From Oscillospiraceae bacterium (lineage in GTDB: Bacteria > Bacillota > Clostridia > Oscillospirales > Oscillospiraceae): DNA of 64,000 bases. The stretch is from assembly GCA_017624915.1 (NCBI GenBank), contig JAGAMC010000049.1, forward strand, positions 85,815-149,814. The letters run 5' to 3'. The translations under genes were made by a program, and so were the position numbers. Shown here piece by piece: positions 1 through 9,767 of this stretch. The notes beneath the pieces were generated by a model. The model did not search any database, was not told the DNA's origin, and was given only the letters and a program-made list of their open reading frames with translations. Numbering within the stretch: position 1 is the stretch's first letter; every line of letters starts with the position of its first letter.

Positions 1-210
1 TGCTTCTTTCATTACCCGCCCCTGTGTCAGGGCTACCGCTGTGATGAGATCATCGAGCTCATGGAGCGCTATGGTGTCACTAAGTGCTTTGCCGGCCATT
101 TGCACGGACCGAGCCACCGCTTTGCCTTCAGCGGAATGAGCGGCAATATCGAGTTTCGCATGGTCGCTGCGGATTTTTTGGGCTTTAAGCCGGAAAAAAT
201 TTGTGATTAA
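1..210 (+). CDS. Metallophosphoesterase, C-terminal fragment
   Basis: The last 69 codons of a gene that begins before the window. The fragment contains HYPP near its start and GHLHG around residues 33-37. A Gly-His-x-His motif of this kind is the C-terminal metal-binding motif of calcineurin-like phosphoesterases. The likely role is a metal-dependent phosphohydrolase, but the substrate cannot be told from the tail alone. It ends in ...PEKICD and a TAA stop, upstream of trigger factor. Confidence 0.7.
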   Translation, partial: CFFHYPPLCQGYRCDEIIELMERYGVTKCFAGHLHGPSHRFAFSGMSGNIEFRMVAADFLGFKPEKICD

Positions 211-229
211 GCGCTAAAAACGGTAAAAT
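201..229 (+). promoter_or_regulatory. Candidate sigma-A promoter for tig
   Basis: TTGTGA at 201-206 and TAAAAT at 224-229 are separated by 17 bp. The -35 box overlaps the end of the upstream phosphoesterase gene. It would give a leader of about 100 nt before tig. A second AT-rich box (TACACT at 258-263) is a possible alternative with a poor -35. Confidence 0.35.
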
Positions 230-337
230 ACATCTGGAAAAAAAGAAATGAATCTGTTACACTATATGAGTTAAAGCAAATTGGCGCGTTCCCCGGTCTA
301 TATTTTGGGGCTGTGCGCCGACAGGAGGAAGAAAAAC

Positions 338-1765
338 ATGAACGTCACCAGTGTAGAGAAAAAAGAGAAGAGCACGGTCGAACTCGTCATCGAGATCGGC
401 GCGGAGGAGTTTGAGGCTGCCGTTCAGAAGGTCTATCTGAAGAATCGCAGCAGCATCAGCGTGCCCGGCTTCCGCAAGGGCAAAGCCCCCCGCAAGATCA
501 TTGAGAATATGTACGGCGCCGGCGTTTTTTATGAAGATGCCATCAACGAGGTCTATCCCGCCGCTTACGCTCAGGCCGTTGCCGAGCAGAAGCTGGACGA
601 GGTCGGTTACCCCAAGATGGAGATCGTCAATGTGGGCAAGGAGGGCTTCACCTTCAAGGCCGTCGTTTCCGTGCGTCCCGAGGTCAAGCTGGGCGCTTAC
701 AAGGGCCTGTCCGCTCCCAAAGCTGACGTGAAGATCACCGACAAGGACATCGATGAGGAACTCAAGCCCTTCATCGACCGCGCCACCCGTCTGGTGGCTG
801 TCAAGCGCAAGGCCAAGAAGGGCGACACAGCTGTAATCGACTTCGAGGGCTTCATGGACGGCAAGCCCTTTGAGGGCGGCAAGGGTGAGAACTACAGCCT
901 GGAGCTGGGCTCCGGCGCTTTCGTCCCCGGTTTCGAGGAGCAGGTCATCGGCATGAAGACCGGCGAGGAGAAGGATCTGAACCTGACCTTCCCTGAGGAC
1001 TATGTGGCCGATCTGGCCGGCAAAGACGTTGTGTTCAAGGTCAAGGTCAACGAGGTCAAGGAGGCCGTCAAGCCCGAGCTGGACGACGAGTTTGCCAAGG
1101 ACGTGTCCGAGTTCGAGACTCTGGAAGAGCTGAAGAAGCATCTGGAGGACAAGCTGACCAGCAGCCGCACCCAGATGGCTCAGCGCGACTATGAGGAGGC
1201 CATCATTGAGCAGCTCATCGACAAGATGGAGGCTGAGATCCCCGAGACCATGATCGACGTTCAGGTCGACCGCATGATGGACGACTTTGCCAACCGCATC
1301 AGCGCTCAGGGTATGGACTTTAACCAGTACCTGCAGATGATGGGCATGAATGCCGATATGATGCGCATCAGCGCCCGTCCCAACGCTGAGAAGCAGGTCA
1401 AGGTAGACCTGGCTCTGGCCGCTGTGGCCGAGGCCGAGAAGATCGAAGTCACCGACGAGGAGGTCGAGGCTGAGATCGCCCGCCTTGCCGAGCAGTACAA
1501 GCTGGAAGTGGAGCAGGTCAAGCAGGCTGTTGCCGGTGCCGACCTGAAGGCCGACCTGAAGACCAAGAAGGCCTCCGACTTTGTCTTTGCCAACGCCAAG
1601 GTGAAGGCTAAGAGAGCTTCCACCAAGAAGGCCGCCGAGAGCGAAGCCGCAGCTGAGGCCAAGCCCGCTGCCAAGAAGACCACCAAGAAGGCTGAGGCCT
1701 CCGCTGAGGAAAAGCCCGCCAAGAAGCCTGCCGCCAAGAAGACCTCCAAGAAGACCGAGGAATAA
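338..1765 (+). CDS. tig: Trigger factor (ribosome-associated chaperone and peptidyl-prolyl isomerase)
   Basis: A 475-residue trigger factor. The N-terminal ribosome-binding domain carries the signature FRKGKAPRK (near residue 47), then an FKBP-type PPIase domain with DFEGFMDGKPFEGGKGENYSL (around 170-190), then the helical C-terminal chaperone domain. The start is the ATG at 338, behind AGGAGG at 323-328; an upstream in-frame ATG at 281 has no Shine-Dalgarno and would add a non-homologous leader. Unusually, about 50 residues at the C-terminus form a Lys/Ala/Pro-rich, histone H1-like tail (KPAAKKTTKK-type repeats). The gene precedes clpP and clpX, the common bacterial order. Confidence 0.97.
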   Translation: MNVTSVEKKEKSTVELVIEIGAEEFEAAVQKVYLKNRSSISVPGFRKGKAPRKIIENMYGAGVFYEDAINEVYPAAYAQAVAEQKLDEVGYPKMEIVNVGKEGFTFKAVVSVRPEVKLGAYKGLSAPKADVKITDKDIDEELKPFIDRATRLVAVKRKAKKGDTAVIDFEGFMDGKPFEGGKGENYSLELGSGAFVPGFEEQVIGMKTGEEKDLNLTFPEDYVADLAGKDVVFKVKVNEVKEAVKPELDDEFAKDVSEFETLEELKKHLEDKLTSSRTQMAQRDYEEAIIEQLIDKMEAEIPETMIDVQVDRMMDDFANRISAQGMDFNQYLQMMGMNADMMRISARPNAEKQVKVDLALAAVAEAEKIEVTDEEVEAEIARLAEQYKLEVEQVKQAVAGADLKADLKTKKASDFVFANAKVKAKRASTKKAAESEAAAEAKPAAKKTTKKAEASAEEKPAKKPAAKKTSKKTEE

Positions 1766-1821
1766 TTTTCCGCTGGGCGGGCATACTGTATTGACAGATT
1801 TGTCCGGAAGGAGAAACACCA

Positions 1822-2403
1822 ATGAGTTTTATCCCTTATGTTGTAGAGCAGACCAACCGCGGCGAGCGTTCTTACGACATTTTTTCCCGCCTGCTCAATG
1901 ACCGCATCGTCTTCCTGTCGGAAGAGGTGAATGACACCACGGCCAGTCTGGTGGTGGCTCAGCTGCTGTATCTTGAGGCGCAGGATCCCGATAAGGATAT
2001 CCAGTTCTACATCAACAGTCCGGGCGGTTCCGTGACTGCCGGTATGGCCATCTATGACACCATGCAGTATATCAAGTGCGACGTGTCCACCATCTGCATC
2101 GGTATGGCGGCCAGCATGGGCGCGTTCCTGCTGTCTGCCGGCACCAAGGGCAAGCGCTATGCTCTGCCCAATGCCGAGATCATGATCCACCAGCCCTCCG
2201 CCGGAACGCAGGGTCAGGTCACTGACATGGCCATCCATCTCAAGCGGCTGGAGATCATCAAGCAGCGTATGAACCGTATCCTGGCCGAAAACACCGGCAA
2301 GAGCATTGAAACTGTGACTGCCGACTGTGAGCGTGACAATTTCATGACCGCCGAGCAGGCTGTGGAGTATGGCCTGATCGACAAGGTGATCCAGAAACGA
2401 TGA
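1822..2403 (+). CDS. clpP: ATP-dependent Clp protease proteolytic subunit
   Basis: A full-length ClpP of 193 residues. The Ser98-His123-Asp172 triad is visible: GMAASMGAF around the Ser, MIHQPSAG around the His, ERDNFM around the Asp. ClpP forms the barrel-shaped serine peptidase that degrades substrates fed in by Clp ATPases. GGAAGGAG lies upstream of the ATG. clpX follows 60 bp downstream, so both halves of the ClpXP machine are probably co-transcribed with tig. Confidence 0.98.
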   Translation: MSFIPYVVEQTNRGERSYDIFSRLLNDRIVFLSEEVNDTTASLVVAQLLYLEAQDPDKDIQFYINSPGGSVTAGMAIYDTMQYIKCDVSTICIGMAASMGAFLLSAGTKGKRYALPNAEIMIHQPSAGTQGQVTDMAIHLKRLEIIKQRMNRILAENTGKSIETVTADCERDNFMTAEQAVEYGLIDKVIQKR

Positions 2404-2412
2404 GTAAGCCGG

Positions 2413-2442
2413 GGAGTGGAGGCAGAGTCCTGCCTCCACTCC
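2413..2442 (+). other. Strong hairpin between clpP and clpX
   Basis: GGAGTGGAGGCAG (2413-2425) pairs perfectly with CTGCCTCCACTCC (2430-2442) across a 4-nt loop. Only TTTG follows, so it is a weak terminator at best. It could partly attenuate transcription or stabilise the upstream mRNA, changing the clpP to clpX ratio. Confidence 0.55.
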
Positions 2443-2463
2443 TTTGAGCAATGAGGTGTCATT

Positions 2464-3747
2464 ATGGCAAAGAATGATGATAAGAAAACTGTTCGCTGTT
2501 CCTTCTGCGGCAAGCATCAGGATCAGGTCCAGCGTCTGATCGCCGGACCCAGCGCCTACATCTGCAACGAGTGCGTGAATCTGTGTCTGGGCATTCTGGA
2601 CTCCGATATGGAAAACGGCCCTGCAATGTCTGTTGACGTGCCCGATGAGATCCCTACCCCCAAGCAGATCAAGGACTATCTGGACCAGTATATTATCGGT
2701 CAGGAGCAGGCCAAGGTCGCCCTGTCCGTGTCCGTCTACAACCACTATAAGCGCATCTATTTCGGCGGTGCCGAAGATGTTGAACTGCAGAAGAGCAATA
2801 TTCTGCTTCTGGGCCCCACCGGCTGCGGCAAGACCCTGTTTGCCCAGTCTCTTGCCCGGATTTTGAATGTTCCTTTCGCTATCGCCGACGCTACCACCCT
2901 TACCGAGGCCGGCTATGTGGGCGACGATGTGGAGAATATTCTGCTGCGTCTGGTGCAGGCCGCCGACTACGATGTGGAGCTTGCCGAGCGCGGCATTATC
3001 TACATCGACGAGATGGACAAGATCGCCCGCAAGAGCGAGAACACCTCCATTACCCGCGATGTGTCCGGCGAAGGTGTGCAGCAGGCTCTGCTGAAGATCC
3101 TGGAGGGCACTGTTGCCAACGTTCCTCCCCAGGGCGGCCGTAAGCACCCCCATCAGGAATTTATCCAGATTGACACCAAAAATATCCTGTTTATCTGCGG
3201 CGGTGCCTTTGAGGGGATCGAAAAGATCATCGAAAACCGTCTGGACCGCAAGAGCATGGGCTTTGGCGCCGAGATCCAGAGCAAGAAGGATCGCAACGTG
3301 GGCGACATCCTGAAGGAGATCCAGCCTCAGGATCTGCTGAAATTCGGCATCATCCCCGAGCTGATCGGCCGTCTCCCTGTGCTGACCACCCTGCAGTCTC
3401 TGGATGTTGACCAGATGGTGCGTATCCTCACCGAACCCAAAAACGCGCTGGTCAAGCAGTACCGCAAGCTGATGGAGTATGACGAGGTGGAGCTGGAGTT
3501 CCAGCCCGAAGCCCTCAGAGCTGTAGCTGACCGGGCTGTGGAACGCAGCATCGGCGCCCGCGGACTGCGCGCCATTCTGGAGGAAGTCATGACCGGCGTG
3601 ATGTACGAGGTGCCCTCCGATCCCACCATCGTCCGGGTGGTCATCACCCCCGAATGTGTGCGCGGCACCGGAAGCCCCGAGCTGATCCGCGACCCCGAAC
3701 GCACCCTGCGTCCGGCTTTGGGAAAGGCCGCTCTGCGTGCTCAGTAA
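2464..3747 (+). CDS. clpX: ATP-dependent Clp protease ATP-binding subunit ClpX
   Basis: 427 residues, normal for ClpX. It opens with the zinc-binding domain (Cys12, Cys15, Cys34, Cys37), followed by an AAA+ module with Walker A GPTGCGKT, Walker [10 protein letters not shown] and the GYVGDDVE region. ClpX unfolds tagged or sequence-marked proteins and passes them to ClpP. AATGAGGTG gives a ribosome-binding site just upstream of the ATG. The gene sits between clpP and lon. Confidence 0.98.
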   Translation: MAKNDDKKTVRCSFCGKHQDQVQRLIAGPSAYICNECVNLCLGILDSDMENGPAMSVDVPDEIPTPKQIKDYLDQYIIGQEQAKVALSVSVYNHYKRIYFGGAEDVELQKSNILLLGPTGCGKTLFAQSLARILNVPFAIADATTLTEAGYVGDDVENILLRLVQAADYDVELAERGIIYIDEMDKIARKSENTSITRDVSGEGVQQALLKILEGTVANVPPQGGRKHPHQEFIQIDTKNILFICGGAFEGIEKIIENRLDRKSMGFGAEIQSKKDRNVGDILKEIQPQDLLKFGIIPELIGRLPVLTTLQSLDVDQMVRILTEPKNALVKQYRKLMEYDEVELEFQPEALRAVADRAVERSIGARGLRAILEEVMTGVMYEVPSDPTIVRVVITPECVRGTGSPELIRDPERTLRPALGKAALRAQ

Positions 3748-3783
3748 GCGGCAGTACCGACGAAAATTGCGGTATGAACAAAG

Positions 3784-3820
3784 CGCCCTGCAGAGCACGC
3801 TGTGGTCTGCAGGGCGTTTT
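3784..3820 (+). terminator. Intrinsic terminator after clpX
   Basis: CGCCCTGCAGA (3784-3794) pairs with TCTGCAGGGCG (3806-3816), followed by TTTT. It separates clpX from lon. Confidence 0.75.
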
Positions 3821-3848
3821 ACCATAGTTCCCCGGAGGAAGTGATTTT

Positions 3849-6260
3849 ATGAACGAACCGAACAAGACTGTGTTTCTGCCCACAGTGGCACTGCGGGGCC
3901 TGACTGTTTTCCCCGGCTCCCTGATCCATTTTGATGTGGGCCGCAAGATGTCCATTCTTGCGGTGGAAAAAGCCATGGAGGACGGCATCCCCATTTTCCT
4001 TGCGCCTCAGCGGGATATGGCCGTTGAGGTACCGGGTGAGAGCGATCTCTATCCCGTGGGCACCCTTGCCAACGTACATCAGCTCCTGCGTATGCCCGGC
4101 AACAATGTCCGGGTCATGGTGGAGGGCTATTCCAGAGGCCGGATGGTCCGTCTGACAAAGACCGAGCCCTATCTGGCTGCAGAGCTGGAGGAGATCCCTA
4201 CCCAGACCATCACAAATATCACCCCCCGCACGGAAGCCCTGATCCGCAGCGTCTACGAGCTGTTTCAGCGGTATGTGGAGGTGGGACCTCAGACCTCTCC
4301 CGATCTGCTGCTGAATATTCTGTCCAGTGACGATCCCGGCTTCATCGCCGACTATGTGGCCCAGAACATCGCCATGCGCAACGACGACAAGCAGGCCGTT
4401 CTGGCAGAGATCCGCCCTGTGCGCCGGCTGGAAAAACTGCACAAGCTGCTGGCCCGCGAGGTGGACATTCTGGCCATGGATCAGGAGATCCAGACCAGAG
4501 CCCGTGAGCAGATGTCCGACCACCAGCGGGACTATTACCTGCGCGAGCAGATCAAAGCGATCCAGAACGAGCTGGGAGAAGGGGAGGGCGGCGAAAGCGA
4601 GCTTGCCGAGTATGGGGAAAAGATCGCCGCTGCCCAACTGCCCGATCAGGTGCGCGACCGGCTGAACAAGGAGCTTGCCCGTCTGGGCAAGCAGCCCTTC
4701 GGTTCTGCGGAGGCCACCGTCATGCGCAACTATCTGGACGTGTGTCTTGAGCTGCCCTGGGGCAAGAAGACGAAAGAGCGTGTCAGTATCGAAAGCGCTC
4801 GAAAAGTACTGGACAAGGACCATTTTGGTCTGGACAAGGTGAAAGAGCGCATTCTGGAGTTCCTTGCTGTAAAGCAGCTGGCCCCCGACCTGAAGGGTCA
4901 GATCATCTGCCTTGTGGGCCCTCCCGGCGTAGGTAAGACATCCATCGCCATGTCGGTCGCCAAAGCGCTGAATCGAAAGCTGGCCCGTATCTCCCTTGGC
5001 GGCGTCAGTGACGAGGCAGAGATCCGCGGACATCGCAAGACCTATGTGGGCGCTATGCCCGGACGCATCCTCTATGCAGTCAATCAGGCAGGCTCCTCCA
5101 ATCCGCTGCTGCTTCTGGACGAGATCGACAAGCTGGGCCATGACCACCGGGGAGACCCGGCCTCCGCACTGCTGGAGGTGCTGGACGCCGAGCAGAACAG
5201 TACCTTCCGTGACCATTTTGTGGAGCTTCCCTTTGACCTTTCCGACGTGATGTTCATCACCACCGCCAACACCACCTCCACCATCCCCAAGCCTCTGCTT
5301 GACCGAATGGAGGTCATCGAGCTTTCCAGCTATACCGACGAGGAAAAGCTGCAGATCGCAAAGCAGCACCTGATCCCCAAGCAGTTCAAGCGCCATGGCA
5401 TCTCCAAAAGCAAGGTGTCCGTTTCCGACTCTGCCATTCGCCAGATCATTTCCGCCTATACCCGGGAGTCCGGCGTGCGCGTTCTGGAGCGGGAGCTGGC
5501 AACTGTTTGCAGAAGAGCCGCGATGCAGCTTGTGTCAGCTGATGTAAAGAAGATAACCATTACAGCGGATAACCTGAAAGAATATCTTGGCGTGCCCAAA
5601 TATTACCCCGAACGTCAGGTCCTTGAGGAGCGGATCGGCGTGGTAAACGGCCTTGCCTGGACCAGCGTGGGCGGCGAGCTTCTGGAAGTGGAAGTAAACG
5701 CCGTGCCCGGTACCGGAAAGGTGGAGCTGACCGGAAATCTGGGCGACGTGATGAAGGAGTCTGCCCACGCAGCTCACACCTATATCCGCAGCCAGGCCGC
5801 CCAGCTTGGCGTAGATGAAAACTTCTACAAGGAACTGGATATTCACGCCCACTTCCCGGAGGGGGCAGTACCCAAGGACGGCCCCTCTGCCGGCATCGCC
5901 ATCACCACCGCTATGGTCTCCGCCCTGACGGGCAGAGCGGTGCGGCGGGGCATCGCCATGACCGGCGAAGTGACCCTGCGGGGCAGAGTGCTGCCCATCG
6001 GCGGTCTGAAGGAAAAGACCATGGCCGCCCTGCGCAGCGGGATCAAAACTGTGATTATTCCCCGGGAAAACGAGAAGGATCTGGAGGAGATCGACCAGAC
6101 TGTGCGCGCTGCACTGCAGTTCATTCTGGTGGACCATGTGGAGCAGGTGCTTGCCGCCGCTCTGGTTCCCGGTGACAGCTGCCGCCGGGAAGAAAAAACA
6201 GAGGTCTGTATGGCTCTTGAAGGAAAAAAGGCGGACAGCTCTGTAAGCTGGAAGCAGTAA
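3849..6260 (+). CDS. lon: ATP-dependent protease Lon
   Basis: An 803-residue LonA-type protease. The N-terminal substrate-recognition domain ([14 protein letters not shown] at the start) is followed by a coiled-coil region, an AAA+ domain with GPPGVGKTS and [10 protein letters not shown], and the protease domain. The catalytic Ser is in KDGPSAG (about residue 680) and the catalytic Lys in [10 protein letters not shown] (about 721). Lon degrades misfolded and short-lived regulatory proteins in the cytosol. CCCGGAGGAAG gives a strong ribosome-binding site. ysxC starts 14 bp after its stop. Confidence 0.98.
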   Translation: MNEPNKTVFLPTVALRGLTVFPGSLIHFDVGRKMSILAVEKAMEDGIPIFLAPQRDMAVEVPGESDLYPVGTLANVHQLLRMPGNNVRVMVEGYSRGRMVRLTKTEPYLAAELEEIPTQTITNITPRTEALIRSVYELFQRYVEVGPQTSPDLLLNILSSDDPGFIADYVAQNIAMRNDDKQAVLAEIRPVRRLEKLHKLLAREVDILAMDQEIQTRAREQMSDHQRDYYLREQIKAIQNELGEGEGGESELAEYGEKIAAAQLPDQVRDRLNKELARLGKQPFGSAEATVMRNYLDVCLELPWGKKTKERVSIESARKVLDKDHFGLDKVKERILEFLAVKQLAPDLKGQIICLVGPPGVGKTSIAMSVAKALNRKLARISLGGVSDEAEIRGHRKTYVGAMPGRILYAVNQAGSSNPLLLLDEIDKLGHDHRGDPASALLEVLDAEQNSTFRDHFVELPFDLSDVMFITTANTTSTIPKPLLDRMEVIELSSYTDEEKLQIAKQHLIPKQFKRHGISKSKVSVSDSAIRQIISAYTRESGVRVLERELATVCRRAAMQLVSADVKKITITADNLKEYLGVPKYYPERQVLEERIGVVNGLAWTSVGGELLEVEVNAVPGTGKVELTGNLGDVMKESAHAAHTYIRSQAAQLGVDENFYKELDIHAHFPEGAVPKDGPSAGIAITTAMVSALTGRAVRRGIAMTGEVTLRGRVLPIGGLKEKTMAALRSGIKTVIIPRENEKDLEEIDQTVRAALQFILVDHVEQVLAAALVPGDSCRREEKTEVCMALEGKKADSSVSWKQ

Positions 6261-6273
6261 GGAGGTCAGAGCT

Positions 6274-6879
6274 GTGTCCATCAATCTGCAGAACGCGGAA
6301 TTTGTCCGTTCCGCCGTCAGCCGGAAAGATTTTCCGCGCAACGCCATGGTGCAGGTGGCTTTCGCGGGACGCTCCAACGTAGGCAAATCCTCCGTCATCA
6401 ATCGCCTGCTCAACCGCAAAAACTTTGCCCGTGTGGGCGCAGCTCCCGGCAAGACTGTCCACATCAACTACTTTCTGATCGACAGGGCCTTTTACCTTGT
6501 GGACCTGCCCGGCTATGGCTATGCCAAAGTGTCAAAAGGGGAGCGGGACCGCTGGGGCCGCCTGATGGAGGAGTATTTTGCCGACCCGGAACTGATGACC
6601 CTGGGCATCATGATCGTTGACGTGCGGCATAAGCCTACCGCCGATGACTGCACCATGGCCCAGTGGTACAAGGACGCGGGAAGACCCTTCATTGTGGTGG
6701 CAAACAAGCTGGACAAGCTGAAAAAGAGCGAGATCGAGCCCAATCTCCAGCTTGTGCGTCAGACGCTCGAGCTGGGTGAGGATGTAAAGCTGATTCCCTT
6801 TTCAGCAGAAAAAGGGATCGGCCGGCAGGAACTGCTCAACGAGATCTTTGCCCACGTGGAACAGGGTAGGGAAGCATGA
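6274..6879 (+). CDS. ysxC: Ribosome biogenesis GTPase YsxC/EngB
   Basis: 201 residues with the TrmE-Era-EngA-like GTPase motifs: G1 GRSNVGKS (32-39), G3 DLPG (77-80) and G4 NKLD (144-147). YsxC acts in assembly of the large ribosomal subunit. The start codon is GTG behind AAGGAGG (6259-6265). The lon-ysxC order is common in Firmicutes. A strong terminator follows. Confidence 0.96.
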   Translation: MSINLQNAEFVRSAVSRKDFPRNAMVQVAFAGRSNVGKSSVINRLLNRKNFARVGAAPGKTVHINYFLIDRAFYLVDLPGYGYAKVSKGERDRWGRLMEEYFADPELMTLGIMIVDVRHKPTADDCTMAQWYKDAGRPFIVVANKLDKLKKSEIEPNLQLVRQTLELGEDVKLIPFSAEKGIGRQELLNEIFAHVEQGREA

Positions 6880-6880
6880 C

Positions 6881-6919
6881 AAAAAAAGATCCGGTGCAGG
6901 TGTCACCGGATCTTTTTTT
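6881..6919 (+). terminator. Bidirectional-looking intrinsic terminator after ysxC
   Basis: A-rich stem GATCCGGTG pairs with CACCGGATC, followed by a run of T residues. It closes the tig-ysxC cluster. Confidence 0.9.
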
Positions 6920-6954
6920 GTCCGGTGGTGAGGGAGGACACCGGTGAAAACAGC

Positions 6955-6983
6955 TTGTATTTTTCAGGAAGATTTGCTATACT
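6955..6983 (+). promoter_or_regulatory. Sigma-A promoter for the M50-scpAB operon
   Basis: TTGTAT at 6955-6960 and TATACT at 6978-6983 with an exact 17-bp spacer, about 30 bp upstream of the M50 protease start and just after the ysxC terminator. Confidence 0.75.
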
Positions 6984-7012
6984 AAATTGGTATTATTTTA
7001 TGGAGGAAGCCC

Positions 7013-7711
7013 ATGGATTCGCTGCAAAACTTTCTGGCTCATTTCAATATTGTTCTTTTGATCGATTTGCTGATCCATGTAGGCGCGGTATTGCTGTGTG
7101 TCGTGGTACACGAAATGAGCCACGGCCTTGCTGCCCATCTGCTGGGTGACCCTACGGCCAAGCACGCCGGTCGGCTTTCCCTCAACCCGTTGAAGCACAT
7201 TGACCTTATGGGTTTTCTCATGATGCTTGTGGTTCATGTGGGCTGGGCCAAGCCCGTCCCTGTGGATATGCGCAGATTCAAAAGCCCCAAGCGTGATATG
7301 GCGCTGACGGCGCTGGCCGGGCCGGCGTCCAATTTTCTGTTTGCTACGGTGGCTCTCTGGTTTGCCAATCTGGCGTTGACACCGGACTTCGCCCACGCCG
7401 GCGATTTGAGGCGGTACATAGTCGCAGCTTTGTGCTGGACGGCTGTGCTCAGCGTAAGCCTTGGACTGTTCAATCTGATTCCGATTCCGCCTCTGGATGG
7501 CTCTCGTTTGGTGCTGTCTGTACTGCCTGACCGACTGTACTACGGCTATCTTCGCTATGAGCGCTATCTTATCATTCTTGTGATCGCCCTTGCCTGGTTC
7601 GGCTTTTTTTCCGAGCCGCTGAGCGTTTGTATTGGTTGGGTGCTCAAAGGTCTGTGCTCCGTGTCCGGGTTCCCCTTTGTGGTCCTGCAATACTGGTTTG
7701 GTTTGTATTAA
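7013..7711 (+). CDS. Site-2-protease family (M50) membrane metalloprotease
   Basis: 232 residues with several transmembrane helices. The zinc motif HEMSH is at 33-37 and the second conserved motif NLIPIPPLDG at 154-163, with its Asp as third zinc ligand. This places it in the M50B / YwhC-like branch of intramembrane proteases; no substrate can be inferred. TATGGAGGAAG precedes the ATG. It is the first gene of the unit that continues with scpA, and homologues are often found directly upstream of scpAB in Clostridia. Confidence 0.92.
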   Translation: MDSLQNFLAHFNIVLLIDLLIHVGAVLLCVVVHEMSHGLAAHLLGDPTAKHAGRLSLNPLKHIDLMGFLMMLVVHVGWAKPVPVDMRRFKSPKRDMALTALAGPASNFLFATVALWFANLALTPDFAHAGDLRRYIVAALCWTAVLSVSLGLFNLIPIPPLDGSRLVLSVLPDRLYYGYLRYERYLIILVIALAWFGFFSEPLSVCIGWVLKGLCSVSGFPFVVLQYWFGLY

Positions 7712-7729
7712 AGAAAAGGAGGTGCAAAA

Positions 7730-8527
7730 ATGGATTCTCCCGTATATCATCTGGAAGGCGTAATCAAGACAAAACAGACGGATATGGAGGACTTTGTCGG
7801 CCCTCTGGATCTGATTTTGCACCTTCTGAGCAAGAACAAAATGGAGATCAAGGACATCCAGATTTCTCTGATCCTGGAGCAGTACCTGCAGTGGATGGAT
7901 CAGCGCAAGGAAATGGATCTTGAGGTCGCCAGCGAGTTTGTGACCATGGCCTCCCATCTGATCTATATCAAAACGCGCATGCTGCTGTCCATCCATGATG
8001 AAGAGGCTCTGTCCGAGATGGAACAGCTCATCGCCTCTCTGGAGGCCCATCAGCGCAACGAAAACTACCTGAAGATCAAAGAGATCGTGCCTGTGCTGGA
8101 CCGGCGCTACACCTATGGCCGCAATTATCTGACCAAGGGTCCCGAACCGCTGAAAAAGGACCGGGTATATCGCTATGTCCACCAGCCGGAGGACCTGCAC
8201 CGGGCCATCAGCGAGGTGCTCTCCCGGTCCGGCAGCAAGCTGCCTCCGCCGGTCAGCGCTTTCCACGGCATCGTTGGTCGGGAACCCTATCCTGTGGCGG
8301 ACAAGGCCACGGAGATCATCCAGCGGCTGATCAACTTCGGCGTGACCCGGTTCCGCGCCCTGTTCAAGGGCAACCGCAGCCGGTCGGAGATCGTGGCTAC
8401 CTTTATTGCCGTTCTGGAACTGTGCAAGGCCAGCCGCCTGCGGCTTGCGGGCACGGAGGAGGATTGTACGGTCACCTCCACCCAAACCGAACAGGATGAT
8501 CTGAGCTTCACCACTGACAGCTACTGA
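7730..8527 (+). CDS. scpA: Segregation and condensation protein A
   Basis: 265 residues. ScpA is the kleisin of the bacterial SMC condensin complex, linking Smc heads. The diagnostic N-terminal region DFVGPLDLILHLLSKNKMEIKDI is present around residues 20-42, the C-terminal winged helix near the end. AAAGGAGGTG precedes the start. scpB follows within 20 bp, as in most Firmicutes. Confidence 0.96.
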   Translation: MDSPVYHLEGVIKTKQTDMEDFVGPLDLILHLLSKNKMEIKDIQISLILEQYLQWMDQRKEMDLEVASEFVTMASHLIYIKTRMLLSIHDEEALSEMEQLIASLEAHQRNENYLKIKEIVPVLDRRYTYGRNYLTKGPEPLKKDRVYRYVHQPEDLHRAISEVLSRSGSKLPPPVSAFHGIVGREPYPVADKATEIIQRLINFGVTRFRALFKGNRSRSEIVATFIAVLELCKASRLRLAGTEEDCTVTSTQTEQDDLSFTTDSY

Positions 8528-8546
8528 GTGAAAGGTGCGTTATTCT

Positions 8547-9158
8547 ATGGAACTGAAAGAATTGCAGGCTGCTCTGGAGGGCATCCTCTTTGCATCCGGC
8601 GAGCCGGTGGCTGCCGAGCGGCTGTGTGTGGGCCTTGACGTGGATCGGGGTACGCTGGACCAGGTGGCCCAGCACCTGATGGACGAATACAGCTTTCAGC
8701 ACCGGGGCATCCGGCTGGTGAAGCTGGACAACTGCTATCAGCTGTGCTCCGCCCCCGAGTATGCCGAGCATATCCGCAAGACGCTGGAAAGCCGCAAGCC
8801 GGCCAGACTGTCCCAGTCCGCGCTGGAGGTCCTGTCCGTCATCGCCTACTACCAGCCCACTACCCGCGCCTACGTGGATCAGATCCGCGGGGTGGACAGC
8901 TCCTATACCGTGGGTCTGCTGCTGGAGCGTGAACTGATCGAGGAGTGCGGCCGTCTGGCCGTTCCCGGCCGCCCGATCCTGTATCGGACTACTAAAAATT
9001 TCCTGCGTTCGTTTAACCTGACCAATCTGGACGAGCTGCCCGATCTGCCCGACTCCTCCGCTGAGGACGGTCAGATCACGCTGGAGCTTGAGGCTGCTGT
9101 GGCAAAGCTGCGTCAGGAGGAGAACGCCGACCGGCAGGAAGAAGCACAGGAAGCATGA
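8547..9158 (+). CDS. scpB: Segregation and condensation protein B
   Basis: 203 residues, made of two winged-helix domains (LEGILFASGEPV at the start; ALEVLSVIAYYQPTTRAYVDQIRGVDS in the middle). It dimerises and binds ScpA in the SMC complex. The ATG at 8547 is preferred because AAAGGTG lies about 9 bases upstream; a GTG four codons earlier sits inside that ribosome-binding site. Its stop overlaps the next start (ATGA). Confidence 0.95.
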   Translation: MELKELQAALEGILFASGEPVAAERLCVGLDVDRGTLDQVAQHLMDEYSFQHRGIRLVKLDNCYQLCSAPEYAEHIRKTLESRKPARLSQSALEVLSVIAYYQPTTRAYVDQIRGVDSSYTVGLLLERELIEECGRLAVPGRPILYRTTKNFLRSFNLTNLDELPDLPDSSAEDGQITLELEAAVAKLRQEENADRQEEAQEA

Positions 9159-9766
9159 ACAATCTCTATATTTTTCTTCTGGTCCTGCTTATCCTGTTCT
9201 TGCTGTGTCAGATCCGGATCGGGGCCAAAATAGAATACAAACAGGAGGGCCTGTTTGTTTGGGTGCGTGCGGGAATGCTCGAAATCCCTGTGTTCCCGGT
9301 TGCTTCCAAAATGAAAAAGAAAGAGAAGCGGACCGCAAAAGAAAAGCCGCCGGCAGAGAAAAAGCCCAAAGGCGGCCTTTTGGAGCTTGCCTTGTCATTC
9401 ATCCCCATCGTGCTGGACACAGTAAAAAAACTGCGCCGTAAGATCCGGGTGGATAAGCTTGATATGCATCTCACTGCTGCCGCGGCAGATCCCGGGGATG
9501 CGGCCCTGCAGTACGGTCGGGCAAACGCGCTTCTGGGCAGTCTGTGGCAGCCCATTGTAACCGCATTTCACGTTAAGGACAGCCACGCAGGAGTAAGCGT
9601 GGATTTTGAGCAGACCAAGCCTACAATTTATCTGCTTGCATCCTTGTCGCTGACCATTGGACAGGCGCTTGCTCTGGTCATTATATTTGGCGCAAGGGCG
9701 CTTTGCGTTTTGATCCGCACCCGAAACAAGAGTAAAAAGGACATCGAGCTTAGAAAGGCGGTTTAA
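9155..9766 (+). CDS. DUF2953 membrane-associated protein
   Basis: 203 residues. An N-terminal hydrophobic helix (FLLVLLILFLLCQI) is followed by a basic Lys-rich stretch (about 50-75), and a second hydrophobic segment (SLTIGQALALVIIFGARALCVLI) lies near the C-terminus. This layout matches DUF2953 proteins, often found next to ytfJ in sporulating Clostridia. Function unknown. Translation is coupled to scpB by a 4-bp overlap. Confidence 0.8.
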   Translation: MNNLYIFLLVLLILFLLCQIRIGAKIEYKQEGLFVWVRAGMLEIPVFPVASKMKKKEKRTAKEKPPAEKKPKGGLLELALSFIPIVLDTVKKLRRKIRVDKLDMHLTAAAADPGDAALQYGRANALLGSLWQPIVTAFHVKDSHAGVSVDFEQTKPTIYLLASLSLTIGQALALVIIFGARALCVLIRTRNKSKKDIELRKAV

Positions 9767-9767
9767 C

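Noticed and set aside
1791-1796. TTGACA upstream of clpP as a promoter
   Set aside because: No -10 box at 16-18 bp; the ribosome-binding site of clpP occupies that place.
1306-3825. An 839-codon open frame on the minus strand
   Set aside because: It is the antisense shadow of tig, clpP and clpX, which are certain. GC-rich codon bias leaves long stop-free frames on the other strand; the product is low-complexity and has no ribosome-binding site.
3819-5396. A 525-codon minus-strand open frame
   Set aside because: Shadow of lon.
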